The notes under the pieces were generated by a model. The model saw only the letters and a program-made list of their open reading frames with translations. It did no database searches and was not told the DNA's origin. DNA of 64,000 bases. Origin: Amorphophallus konjac (taxonomy: Eukaryota; Streptophyta; Magnoliopsida; Alismatales; Araceae). A program made the position numbers and the translations under genes. Location: positions 151,284,732 through 151,348,731 of the forward strand of contig CM040117.1 in assembly GCA_022559845.1 (NCBI GenBank), in the 5' to 3' direction. Shown here in pieces: positions 54,981 to 64,000 of the stretch (positions are counted from its first letter, which is position 1; the number at the start of each line of letters is the position of its first letter).

Positions 54981-55712
54981 CTTCTCTTCTTCCTCTGATT
55001 TCACCCTCTTCCTCACATTTTCTCTCTCTACGCCCTTCATCCAAGTTCTTTCTCTCTTCCCCCTCTTCAACTTCTTCTTCTTGGGCATCCCCTAATTCAT
55101 CTTGGGTTCAAAGCTATTCACCCTCCAAATACAGCTTCAACGACGAAGGTGACTTCCTCCCGGTGTAGACGATATCTTCCGCAAGGTGGTTCGTGATCCA
55201 AGGCCAAGAGAGGACGACGCCATCGTCACCATTTCTGCTACCACCTTCACACCTCAGGCTCCTTTTATTTTTATTATTTTAGTTTCATTTTACTTCATTG
55301 TAATCTCGTCACATATTTGTTGTAAGTTTATCTTGCACTTCATGCACTCTTTCTTTTAAGTTAATGAAAGGAGTTGTTCTTTTGATCTAGTTCTTGATCT
55401 TCTACCCTCTCTACCTCCTTCTTCTATCTCTTCTTTTCACTTCATGCAATTATTTTCTATAGCATAGGCGCATAGTCATGGTGTTTTCAATTAAGTGTCT
55501 GGTTTGTTCATCATTTCACTATTTTTTAAGCAAAGTCAAATCACAAGTGTTTTCCAAAGGACTCCAAGATTTTTAACTCTAAAAATCTCTTCTTCCCTGT
55601 GGAATCGACCCTTCTCGCCACCATATTACGTCGCTCTTTCATCTAGTGCGAGTTGGAATTTTCAAGATTGATACGCATGTTTTAAACGATGAACTTTTGC
55701 GTGATTAATTTT

Positions 55713-55730
55713 TGGCGCCATTACCGGGGA
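55713..55730 (+). other. Primer binding site, element G
   Basis: TGGCGCCATTACCGGGGA, close to the Athila site TGGCGCCGTTGCCGGGGA (tRNA-Asp type). Confidence 0.88.
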
Positions 55731-56865
55731 GGAATGATGATTTTTAGTTTAAGAACTTTGTTTTCCTTGTGTTTATAAGTGTACTAATATCTCTTTCTTT
55801 TTCTTATTTCTACAGGTGAAAAAAAAAAGAACGAGAGAACGCACTTCAAGAATTGAAGCTAAAAATCAAAAAAAAAGAAAAAAAAAAGAAACAGTTAAGA
55901 GGTAAGCTCTCCTCCCTTTCCTTAGTCTTTTTGTCATTTCATTTCAAAAAAAAAGAGAGAGAGAACGAGGGATTGCGCATCAAGTAAGTCTTTAAATTTA
56001 TTCCTCTCATTTTATGTCATTTCCTTAATATTCTTGCATATTGTGGTTAGATAGGTTCATAAAAAAAACTCTTCACTTGAACTCGATAAAAATCTTCATT
56101 CCAAGAGTAGAAATCACACTTCCATGTTTTAGGTCATGCATCATTTAGGATAGTATTTCTTTTCTTCTTGTTGCTTAATTGTTGTTAATTACATTGTTGA
56201 AGATTGCGGGAGGCAAGGTGAGTACTCTAACTTTTCTAATAGCATGCTCATGCACTTCCATACTTGCATAGAACCCCTTGTTTGAACTTACTTTGTTACC
56301 TATCATTTCAATGTATCTTTAGGGTAACACCCATAAGCAAGATAAGGTGGGGATTTCATCACCCTTCCTTAGCCCACAAACTACAATTCCCTTACATCTT
56401 TGCATCACCTAGACCTTAAATAAAATCCAGTAGACGTTGGCCCTAGGTTCACACTATGATTCTTGTGTTATTTGGGCTTACCCTCTTGTGAAAATCGGTG
56501 CCTAAGGTAAGACGGTTGGATGGTAAACGCCCTAAGCGGGCTAGTGATTTTTAATTAGGACCTTACGAAAGCAAGGGGAGCCTCCCACTACCCCTCCCCT
56601 TACCTGACCGGTGGAAATATTAAGAGTGAACTCAAAGTACACTTTAGTCATTTTGTGAAACCCAATTTGTAGATCTATGTCACATCTAGGTCATTAGATA
56701 ATTTGTGTGACAACTTATTTGTGATTGCATAAAAAAATTTAAAAAATCAAAAAAAAAATCTCCTTACCTCTCTCTTCGTCCTAGTTTGTATCAAAATCAA
56801 AAAAAATAAACAAACAAAAATCATCATAAAAAAAATCTCTTCCATCTCTCTCTTCGTCCTAGTTC
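55731..56865 (+). other. Leader of element G
   Basis: About 1.1 kb, noncoding, with several A-rich stretches (near 55817, 55868, 55946 and 56740-56830) next to AGAGAGAACGAG-like blocks. No conserved frame or structure was recognised. Confidence 0.55.
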
Positions 56866-58351
56866 ATGCAAGGTAGAAGATCTCAACATCTAAACCTACT
56901 AGGACCCATTCAAGAAATTGAGAGAGTCTTGTATCCAGGGAACGATCTCCAACAAGATCTCATGGCTGAAAATCAAGGACCTCACCACCAAAATCTAATG
57001 ACCGAAAATCCTGATCCTCCAAAGAAAATGAAGGACTATTTCTTGCCTAATCAATACCAACCGTCCTTCTATGTCCAAGCACCTCAGAACCAGGCGGTTC
57101 ATTATGAAATCAAGTCTAGTACCATCCAAATGTTGCCATCTTTCTATGAAAATCCCAATGAAGACCCTTACAAACATCTTGATGAGTTCCTTCAGATCTG
57201 CTCAACTGTTAAAATTCATAATTTCTCTGATAATGCTCTTAGGCTAACTCTCTTCCCATTCTCTCTCAAGGATAAGGCCAAATATTGGTTAGGAGCCTTG
57301 GGTAGGATTATTGATACATGGGCAGAAATGTAAAAAGAATTTTTGAAGAAGTTCTATCCCATAGGGCGAACCAACACAATGAGAAGAGCCATAACTGGAT
57401 TTACCCAAAATACTGGAGAACATATACATGAGGCTTGGGATAGGTTGAAAGATCTATTAAGAAAATGTCCTCATCACGGCCTGTCAAGATGACAAATTGT
57501 TCAAGCATTTTATGAGAGAGTAACGGAGAATTATAGACAAATGGTGGATGCATCATGTGGGGGAGCATTCATGAGTAAGAGTGAGGATGAAGCGTATGAT
57601 CTATTTGAAATGTTGAGTGAAAACTCCATCAGTCATGCCTCACTTTCATCATATGAACGAATGATGGGACCAAACAAGAGGGCCGGGTTTTACGAAGTCA
57701 AGAATCAAGGGGAGTTTGAGAATAAGATGGACATCAATGCCATAACCCAGAAATTGAATAAAATGGATTTGCTGACCCAGAAGATAGAGAAGGTTGATAT
57801 GGTGACTCAGAAGCTAGACCAGTTATTGTCTATGAATAGGCAGGAACCTTCTTCATCTTCTGCTCCTCAACCTCAACAATTCTCAACTCCCAGTCAAGAA
57901 GAAACTTGTGCTTTGTGCTCTAGCCTTAGCCATTCTGTGAGTGAGTGTCCCATAGCAGCCCAACTTCCCCCATTTATCTAAGAATAAATCTTTGTTGCCC
58001 AAGGTGTCTCTAAGCCCGCATACGACCCTTACTCAAACACCTATAATCTAGGTTGGAGAAATCACCCAAATTTTTCTTGAAAATCTAATCAAAACCCATC
58101 CACCCAATCTCATCCCTCACACCATTCAAATCAAAAATAATCTTTTCCAATGTCAAGTCAATCTAATCCAAATCACTCTTATTCATCTCCTTTTCTCCAT
58201 CAGCAATTCCAGCAACCTCTTTTCCATTAAGCTCAGGTCCCATATCCTCAAGGTCAATTTTCTCAGGGCCAATTTCAGCAATTTTCTTCACATCGTTCCC
58301 ATCAGCCACCTCCTACTCAGCCCACTTTTGATGACAAGTTTGAACAACTCC
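56866..58351 (+). pseudogene. Gag, element G (Athila)
   Basis: Frame from 56866 with YEIKSSTIQMLPSFYENPNE, DPYKHLDEFLQICSTVKIHN, SLKDKAKYWLGALG, KEFLKKFYPIGRTNTMRRAI and FYERVTENYRQMVDASCGGA. Stops at about 57331 and 57491 in the same phase. The following part (57541-57981) has a heptad-like KLNKMDLLTQKIEKVDMVTQ and a CCHC-like CALCSSLSHSVSEC, then a Gln/Pro/Ser-rich degraded region up to the copia-type LTR. Confidence 0.85.
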
Positions 58352-59346
58352 TGTTGGGGAAGGTGCGATGGATTCAGAGGGGGGTGAATGAATCCCACCC
58401 TTAAAAAATTTCGCTCAATTAAGACTTAATCAAAAACTCTTTTGAACCCGAGAGCAAACATGTATAGCGCGCCTATACATTCATCTAGTGAAAGCAAAGG
58501 AAAGCAAACAACCACTGCACAGTAGATTTTTTAGGTGGTTCGGTCCACAAACCTACGTCCACCCCTCACTCCAAACCGGAGTGAGGCTTCCACTAGCACA
58601 AGCTAGAACCGCAGACTCAGTCTGCAACAAGTTCTGCCAAACAGCTTGACAAACCAAGGGAAACAAATCCCTCAACCCAAGCTCTGCAACCCACAGAAGC
58701 TTGACACCTAGACTTGCTACCCACAAGACCAAAACCGGAGACGAATCTCCCTTCCTTCAAACCGGAGGGAACCTGCTAGTGACAGCCCGTCACTGGCAAA
58801 CCAGAGATCACAGATCTCTCTTCCTCCAGACCAGGAGGGAACCCACAAGTGACTCCCAGCCACTTGCAACCGGAGACACAAGGTCTCCCTTCTCCTGAGT
58901 CCACAGGAGGAACCCGACCTCAAACCAGAGAGTCGGAAGAACAACGGTGAACAGATGAAAGAAAAATAGGAAATGATAAAGGAAAACACAGCGACTACAA
59001 GTTGTAAACAATAAAGCACAAAGGTGGCTCTCAAAGGAGATGGCTGGCCTGGATTTGATCCACTGTCCAGCAGGAACAGATCTTCAAGCAGCTTCCCTTC
59101 TTCTCCTCTAACTCTCTATCTCTCTCCCTATCTCTCTTCTTCTTCTCAGTATCAGGCTCACACTATTCTTCTTCTTCTTCACTCTCGATCTCACTCTCGA
59201 TCACAATCTCTTTTTCTTTTTCTTCTTCTACTTTCAGCCTCTCTACTGCTGCTCTCTCCTTTTTCTTATTCTGCTATTTTTTTCCTCTCTGCCTCTGCTT
59301 CGATCACTCTTCTTTAATCAGTCTTCTTCTGATGGAAGAAGCTCCA

Positions 59347-59354
59347 TATTTATA
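59347..59354 (-). promoter_or_regulatory. TATA box of the copia-type LTR
   Basis: On minus, GGTATAAATATGGAGC. It is followed in minus orientation by a CT/GA-rich region (59060-59330), then LTR sequence to 58352. All TGTAYAGACTT copies lie upstream of it. Confidence 0.7.
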
Positions 59355-59499
59355 CCAGCAACAGCTAGGGCATGTGCAGGGCTTGTGCCCTCTTTGTCCT
59401 CGGATCACGTGCCAGGTGCCAACCTCAGATCACGTGCCCAGACATCTTTCTTCTCGAAGGATATACCTGTCACACAGTCATAAGAGAATATATTAGAGA

Positions 59500-61385
59500 G
59501 ATGTACAGACTTGCTGGGTAACTCAAGACCGCCGTGTACGGACTTAGTATGAAAGATGCATATGCAATAGAATGTATAGACTTAGAGATAAAGAGTGTAC
59601 AGACTTTGTCTTGAAGGAGATGCACATATGCACTGAAGTGTGTACAGTCTTCACTGAAGGATGTTCAGACTTTAAGTGCTGAAGTGTGTACAGACTCTGT
59701 TTGTTCGTGCATGCTACAATGTGTAGACTTAGTGTTTGTGCAGAAGACAATGTATAGACTTATGAACTGATGTAGACACAGGCTGTACAGGCTTGATCGA
59801 TGCACAAACAAGCGGCGATGTATAGACATGCCAGCAACGAATGTATGGACTTAGAATGCATGAGACAGCAATGTATAGACTTGCACGAGCATGCGATAAT
59901 GTGTAGACTTGATGCACGAACTGTGCACATGAACACGGATGTACAGACTTGCTACGGCATCAAAGCAACCATGACAGTGTATAGACTTGTTTTGAACAAA
60001 GCACAAATGCAATGTATGGACTTAGCGTGAATGCAACAGTAATGTATAGACTTTGTGATGCACAACCATATCCAATGTATAGACTTCAATGCAAAGGCTG
60101 GAGTGTGACGGATGTATAGACTTTAGTGAATGCATTCTAGGCAAACGCTGTACATACTTTGAGAGCAATGCAGGCTGTACAGACTTGACAAACATGAAGC
60201 AAAAGAGTTGCAACAATGTACAAACTTCACCTAAGCAAGGGCTGTACAGACATTGGAATGTACAAACTTTGAGTGATGTACAACCATATCAATGTATAGA
60301 CTTGACTGATGTTGTCTGCACAGATCAATGTATGGACTTGACCGATGTGCAGGCATGCAACGAATGTATAGACTTGATGAAATGTCCATGCGATGAAACA
60401 GGACTCTGTACAGACTTAGCCTGAGCATGGGCTGTACAGACTTTACCTGCATGCAATGTATAGACTTGGTCTTACAATGCATAGACTTGAAAGACGACGC
60501 ATGAGACGATGCATTGTATAGACCTAAATGCGTGCATGCAACAGGATGTATAGACTTGCTCATGACTGTCTAGACTCTGCATGCATGCTATAGCAATGTG
60601 CAACTAATGTACATACTTTGCAATGCCTAGTGTTAAAGCATGGGAACACAATGCATCATGTACAGACTATGCGATATGCAACCAGACGATGTCTAGACTT
60701 TGTTAAATTGATGCTCAACAAAAAGACGCCTCTTTCCTAGGCGTCAGTTTCAGAAGTGACGCCACTGTTGATGGACGTCAAATTCCGAGCATAGTTGACT
60801 GTATAGACTTAGTGTTCTGCAGCCAGACAAATGAACGCACAGTCAATGTATAGACTTGCGATGCCATGAAGACAATGTACAGACTTTAAGCGTAGGTAAA
60901 GACAGCAATGTGCAGACTTCAGCTCTAAGTCTATACAACCAATGCAGTGTACAGACTTTGCATGAGACGCTAGATGTTGTACAGACTTAGAGACAATGCA
61001 TGCTGCAATGTATAGACTTAGGATATGCATGAGACGCTAAGTGAGACGGATGATGTATATACTTAGCCGATGCAGACTAGTCCGATGTACAGACTTGCTC
61101 GATGTATAGACTTCATGAACAATGCATGCAATGCACTGGATGATGTACAGACTTCCTATATGCTCAAGTCCAATGTATAGACTTGCTGAGATGATGCAAC
61201 ATGAGACGATGCACACGAACAGACTGCAATGTGTAGACTTGTGACAATGTGCAGACTTGCTAGTGCATGATGTGCAAACGTTGCAGCAAAGAATGTATAG
61301 ACTATATGGCGTGCAATGCAGCAAGGCAGTAATGCAGCAAGGCAATGGAGTGTATAGACTTGAAAATGCACTGATGATGTATAGA
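59500..61385 (+). repeat. Irregular array of more than 50 copies of an 11-base motif (TGTAYAGACTT)
   Basis: Examples: 59575, 59752, 59820, 59874, 60044, 60113, 60294, 60458, 60548, 60848, 61012, 61172 and 61352. Variants are TGTATAGACTT, TGTACAGACTT, TGTGTAGACTT and TGTATGGACTT. Spacing is irregular, mostly 20-45 bp, and every copy found lies in one orientation. Sequences between copies are different, often containing ATGCATGC-like text. Open frames through this region come from the repeat and are not genes. Confidence 0.9.
60725..60783. repeat. Micro-hairpin pair in copia-type LTR, as in the Tat elements
   Basis: First stem GACGCCT (60725-60731) pairs perfectly with AGGCGTC (60739-60745). 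The second hairpin starts GACGCC at 60758 and ends GGACGTCAAATT. The offset is 33 bp, as in Tat pairs at 24148/24181, 24258/24291 and 31626/31659. No other similarity to the Tat elements is seen around it. Confidence 0.85.
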
Positions 61386-61614
61386 ACAATTTATGCACAT
61401 CAGTTAAAACATCATCAAGGCATAAGGCATACAGATCTGAGAGTAGACAGAGCATTACCTGATCTGAGCATTAACCTTACCTATCATGATTTGACTTTGA
61501 CTTGAGTTGACTTCATCCTTAAACCTGTTCTGACAGTTTTTCATAATACAACAGGATTATTTCATCAAGGATGTAAACATAATGAGGCATAATATTTGTC
61601 ATCATCAAAACTCC

Positions 61615-63688
61615 AGAACCACAGGGGACACTGCAACTCCAACAACTTATTCTTACCCAAGCACAATCCATTTCTAAGTTGGAAAATCAGATAGGGCAAC
61701 TTGCTGCTAATAACATGATAAGAGAGGTAGGCCAGCTCCCTAGCCAACTGGTGGCCAACCCCCACAATCAACAACCTCCAGGCTTCCCTCCAAGAGCTCC
61801 CATTCTTCCTCAACCCAATCAGCCCAACCAACCTCAGCTACCCCCTCCTATAGGTCCTCAGTTCGAGAATGCCAAAGCCATCTCTAGCCTTAGGAGCGGA
61901 AAAATTCTTAATGACCCTTATCAAGCTAGGGATGTGGGTAGTAGTTTAGGCCAAGATGTCCACGAGGAGAGTGATAGTGAAGAGGAGGAGCCGGTAATTA
62001 TGCAAGAAAAGAAGAGGCAAGAGGGGGGAGAAAATAAGCTAGACAAAGGGAAAGCAAAGGTTGATGAAGGATCCCGAGAGTATGTTCCTAAGGTCCCATT
62101 CCCTGATACATTAAAGCCAAAAGCTCAAAAGAGGAAGCCGGTCCAACAAGAAGAACTAGTGGAATTGTTTAAACAGGTAAACATCAATATTCCACTATTG
62201 GATGCAATCAAACATGTGTCGGCGTATGCAAAATTTTTGAAAGAGCTATGTACACAAAAAAGGGAACCAAAGGCGGTAACACAAAAGGTCCGCTTGTCCG
62301 AAGATGTCAGTGCAGTTGTTATGAATCATTTGCCTAAAAAGTTGAAGGACCCCGGAGCTCCACTGATCTCTTGTGATATAGGTGGAATTACATTTAATAT
62401 AGCATTGCTGGACCTTGGAGCCAGTGTGAACTTATTACCCACCTTTATATATGAGCAGTTTGATCTAGGGGAGTTGAAACCCACATCTATAATCCTTCAA
62501 CTAGCGGATCGATCTGTAAAGACTCCAAGGGGACTATTGGGAGATGTGATTGTGAAGGTGCATGAATGTTATTTCCCGGTGGACTTTCTTATTCAGGATA
62601 TGGCCTCGTCCTACGAATTAAAGCACACACCTATCATTTTGGGACGTCCGTTTCTTGCTACGGCCAAGGCCAATATAAATTGCGCCACGGGAATGATGGA
62701 TATTTCTTTCAGAGGAGAGAAGGTTTCTCTAAATGTGTTCAAAGCATCTCAATATCCGGACCATGAGGAGGAATGTAGTGTCATTGATGTTTTTGAAGAA
62801 CTAATTGAAGAAAGTTCGAAAGTTTATGAGGAATGTCTAGAAGAGGGTAGCATGCTCCAGGATGCTCCACTTTCTAGTGCACCCTACTCTAGAGTAGAGC
62901 CACTCCCTCCACTTCAAGTTGAACCTATTCTTTCATCTTTGGATCAACCGTCCAGTCTAGAATTGAAGTCTCTGTCGGATCCTTTGAAGTATGCTTATCT
63001 AGGTCCTAACCAAACTCTACCCGTAATCATTGCTTCCAACCTCACCGCTGCTCAGGAATCCCAACTCCTAGATGTCCTTCAGGAGCACAAGAGGGCGATA
63101 GGTTGGTCAGTGGTAGATTTGAAGGGTATTAGTCTGGATGTGTGTATGCATTACATTTACTTGGAGGACAATGCCAAGCTGAGCAGAGAGATGCAGCGTC
63201 GGCTGAATCCAAGTATGAAGGAGGTAGTGAAGAAAGAAGTTGTCAAATGGTTGGATGCCGGGATCATATATCCCATTTCTGATAGCAAGTGGGTCAGCCC
63301 AACTCAAGTTGTTCCCAAAAGGTCAAGGCTAACAATTGTAACAAATGAGAAAGGAGAAGAAGTTCCTACACGATTACGAACAGGGTGGAGAATCTGCATT
63401 GATTACAGAAAATTAAATTCAGTCACGAAAAAAGATCATTTTCCACTCCCATTCATTGATCAGATCTTGGAGAAACTGGCTGGGCAGAAGTATTATTACT
63501 TTCTGGATGGCTATTCCGGGTATAACCAAGTTGTAATTTTCTCGGAAGATCAAGAGAAAACAACTTTCACGTGCCCCTATGGCACGTTTGCTTTTAGAAG
63601 AATGTCTTTTGGGCTCTGCAACGCCCCTGTCACATTCCAGCGGTGTATGATGTCCATTTTCTCTGAAATGGTGGGAGAATACTTTTGA
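61615..63688 (+). pseudogene. Protease and reverse transcriptase, element G (Athila)
   Basis: A 669-codon open frame from 61679. N-terminal coiled part ENQIGQLAANNMIREVGQLP, Pro-rich linker, acidic block ESDSEEEEPV. Protease region LISCDIGGITFNIALLDLGA: the active-site triad reads Asp-Leu-Gly rather than Asp-Ser/Thr-Gly, which is common in Athila-like copies. Then IILGRPFLATAKANINCATG. RT: GWRICIDYRKLNSVTKKDHF, YYFLDGYSGYNQV and FAFRRMSFGLCNAPVTFQRC. An extra T in the run at about 63682-63686 gives a stop just before the catalytic motif. The pieces next to the copia-type LTR (61615-61678) are out of phase with gag. Confidence 0.87.
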
Positions 63689-64000
63689 AGTTTTTATGGA
63701 TGACTTTTCAGTGTTTGGTGATTCGTTTGAAGATTGTTTGGGAAACTTAACTCGGGTATTGAAAAGGTGCATTGAGTCGAATCTAGTGTTGAGCTGGGAG
63801 AAGAGCCACTTCATGGTAAGAGAAGGGATCGTTTTAGGCCATGTAATTTCAGAGAGGGGAATAGAAGTTGACAAGGCCAAGGTAGATTTGATTTCTAATC
63901 TTCCTCCCCCTTCTTCGGTCAAACAGATCCATTCCTTTCTTGGCCATACAGGATTATACCGCAGATTCATTCAAAACTTCTCCACCATTGCTCGACCACT
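63689..64000 (+). pseudogene. Reverse transcriptase, catalytic part and connection, element G
   Basis: In the next frame: VFMDDFSVFGDSFEDCLGNL (catalytic Asp-Asp), LSWEKSHFMVREGIVLGHVI, ERGIEVDKAKVDLI and HTGLYRRFIQNFSTIARPL, running out of the window. Only the one-base insertion before it separates it from 61679-63688. Confidence 0.87.

Larger units (their letters stand above)
53744..55707 (+). repeat. 5' LTR of element G (Athila)
   Basis: Begins TGATAAGTGTCCATTTC; the end just before the PBS is not exact (…GCGTGATTA). TATA box at 54343-54350. Between about 54446 and 54980 three imperfect tandem units of roughly 145-190 bp follow, each ending GTTCATCT. A 65-codon frame at 54971-55165 is probably chance. 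The 3' LTR is outside the window. Confidence 0.82.
58352..61609 (-). mobile_element. Copia-type solo LTR, 3258 bp, with motif array in U3
   Basis: TSD ACTCC at 58347-58351 and 61610-61614. The plus-strand left end TGTTGGGGAAGGTGCGATGG, followed by AGAGGGGGGTGAATGAATC, is a familiar form of the 3' end of plant copia LTRs read on the other strand. The right end, read on minus, is TTTGATGATGACAAATATT (expected TGTTGATGATGAC). TATAAATA on minus (59347-59354) fixes the orientation. U3 (59355-61609) holds more than 50 copies of TGTAYAGACTT and one micro-hairpin pair. No internal domain or second LTR, so solo LTR; a non-autonomous element cannot be excluded. Confidence 0.78.
53744..64000 (+). mobile_element. 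Element G: Athila-type Ty3/gypsy retrotransposon, 3' part outside the window
   Basis: 5' LTR 53744 to about 55707, PBS TGGCGCCATTACCGGGGA, leader, gag, protease, RT (window ends in RT/RNase H). The LTR start TGATAAGTGTCC, the PBS and the RT motif FMDDFSVFGDSF are typical of the Athila branch. A copia-type solo LTR (58352-61609) interrupts gag. Confidence 0.9.

Noticed and set aside
54971..55168. 65-codon Ser-rich frame in the Athila LTR as a gene
   Set aside because: Low-complexity CT-rich sequence within an LTR, no conserved motif.
59540..61505. Many short open frames on both strands within the TGTAYAGACTT array
   Set aside because: They are translations of the repeated motif (recurrent MDL, CTDL or KSVH text) with no codon conservation.
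58352..61609. A complete non-autonomous retrotransposon instead of a solo LTR
   Set aside because: No PBS, PPT or second LTR was found inside; a single LTR with one TATA box and a 5-bp TSD is simpler. Not fully excluded.

Overview
The window is a stack of nested retrotransposons from a flowering plant. Evidence for the host: Ty3/gypsy elements of the plant-specific Tat, Athila and chromodomain lineages, a plant mobile domain (PMD) gene, an L1-type LINE RNase H, a hAT-type MITE, and LTRs with plant-like TATA boxes. No ordinary host gene, rRNA, tRNA or CRISPR array was seen. Almost every coding region is broken by stops or frameshifts. Two long frames are open: 8816-10036 and 61679-63688.

Layout. 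Element A is a Tat-lineage Ty3/gypsy element on the minus strand, covering 1-5063 and 25995-33404; its 3' end lies left of the window. Element B (5064-25994, 20.9 kb, minus) is a related Tat element with two LTRs about 3% different by eye. It sits inside A between the protease and reverse transcriptase regions, with TSD atgcc/gtgcc. A itself sits inside the reverse transcriptase of element C (minus, 33405-34834 and 48039 to about 50366). C also carries a 524-bp hAT-type MITE (33964-34487, perfect 8-bp TSD) and a complete chromodomain element D (plus, 34840-48038, 3.2-kb LTRs, TSD GCCAA). D contains a solo LTR of C's own family (41352-43463, TSD TGATG). Beyond a recombinant junction near 50.37 kb lies F (minus), a relative of C. 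F's gag is cut at 53743 by Athila element G (plus, 53744 to beyond the window end). G is interrupted by a 3.26-kb copia-type solo LTR (58352-61609, TSD ACTCC).

In the Tat elements, gag, protease, a G-patch segment, reverse transcriptase, two RNase H domains and integrase are read leftwards. Between integrase and 3' LTR they carry cargo on the opposite strand: a PMD gene with eight recognisable exons and phase-0 introns, and in B a second open frame that resembles PMD/DUF7745 proteins. The two transcription units converge on a conserved 14-bp-arm palindrome.

The most unusual signal is a family of micro-hairpins, roughly AAATGACGMC-loop-GKCGTYAATT. They occur in pairs, usually 33 bp apart, repeated about every 100 bp. 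They fill the noncoding parts of A and B (U3 of the LTR, leader, PMD intron 1, cargo flanks) and were not seen in their coding parts. One pair with exactly the same 33-bp offset lies in the unrelated copia-type LTR, inside an array of more than 50 copies of a different motif, TGTAYAGACTT. That array lies upstream of that LTR's TATA box. D's LTR has a third family-specific motif in the same place. This resembles the family-specific noncoding motifs recognised by VANC-type anti-silencing proteins. Whether the antisense cargo proteins act on the hairpins is a hypothesis only.
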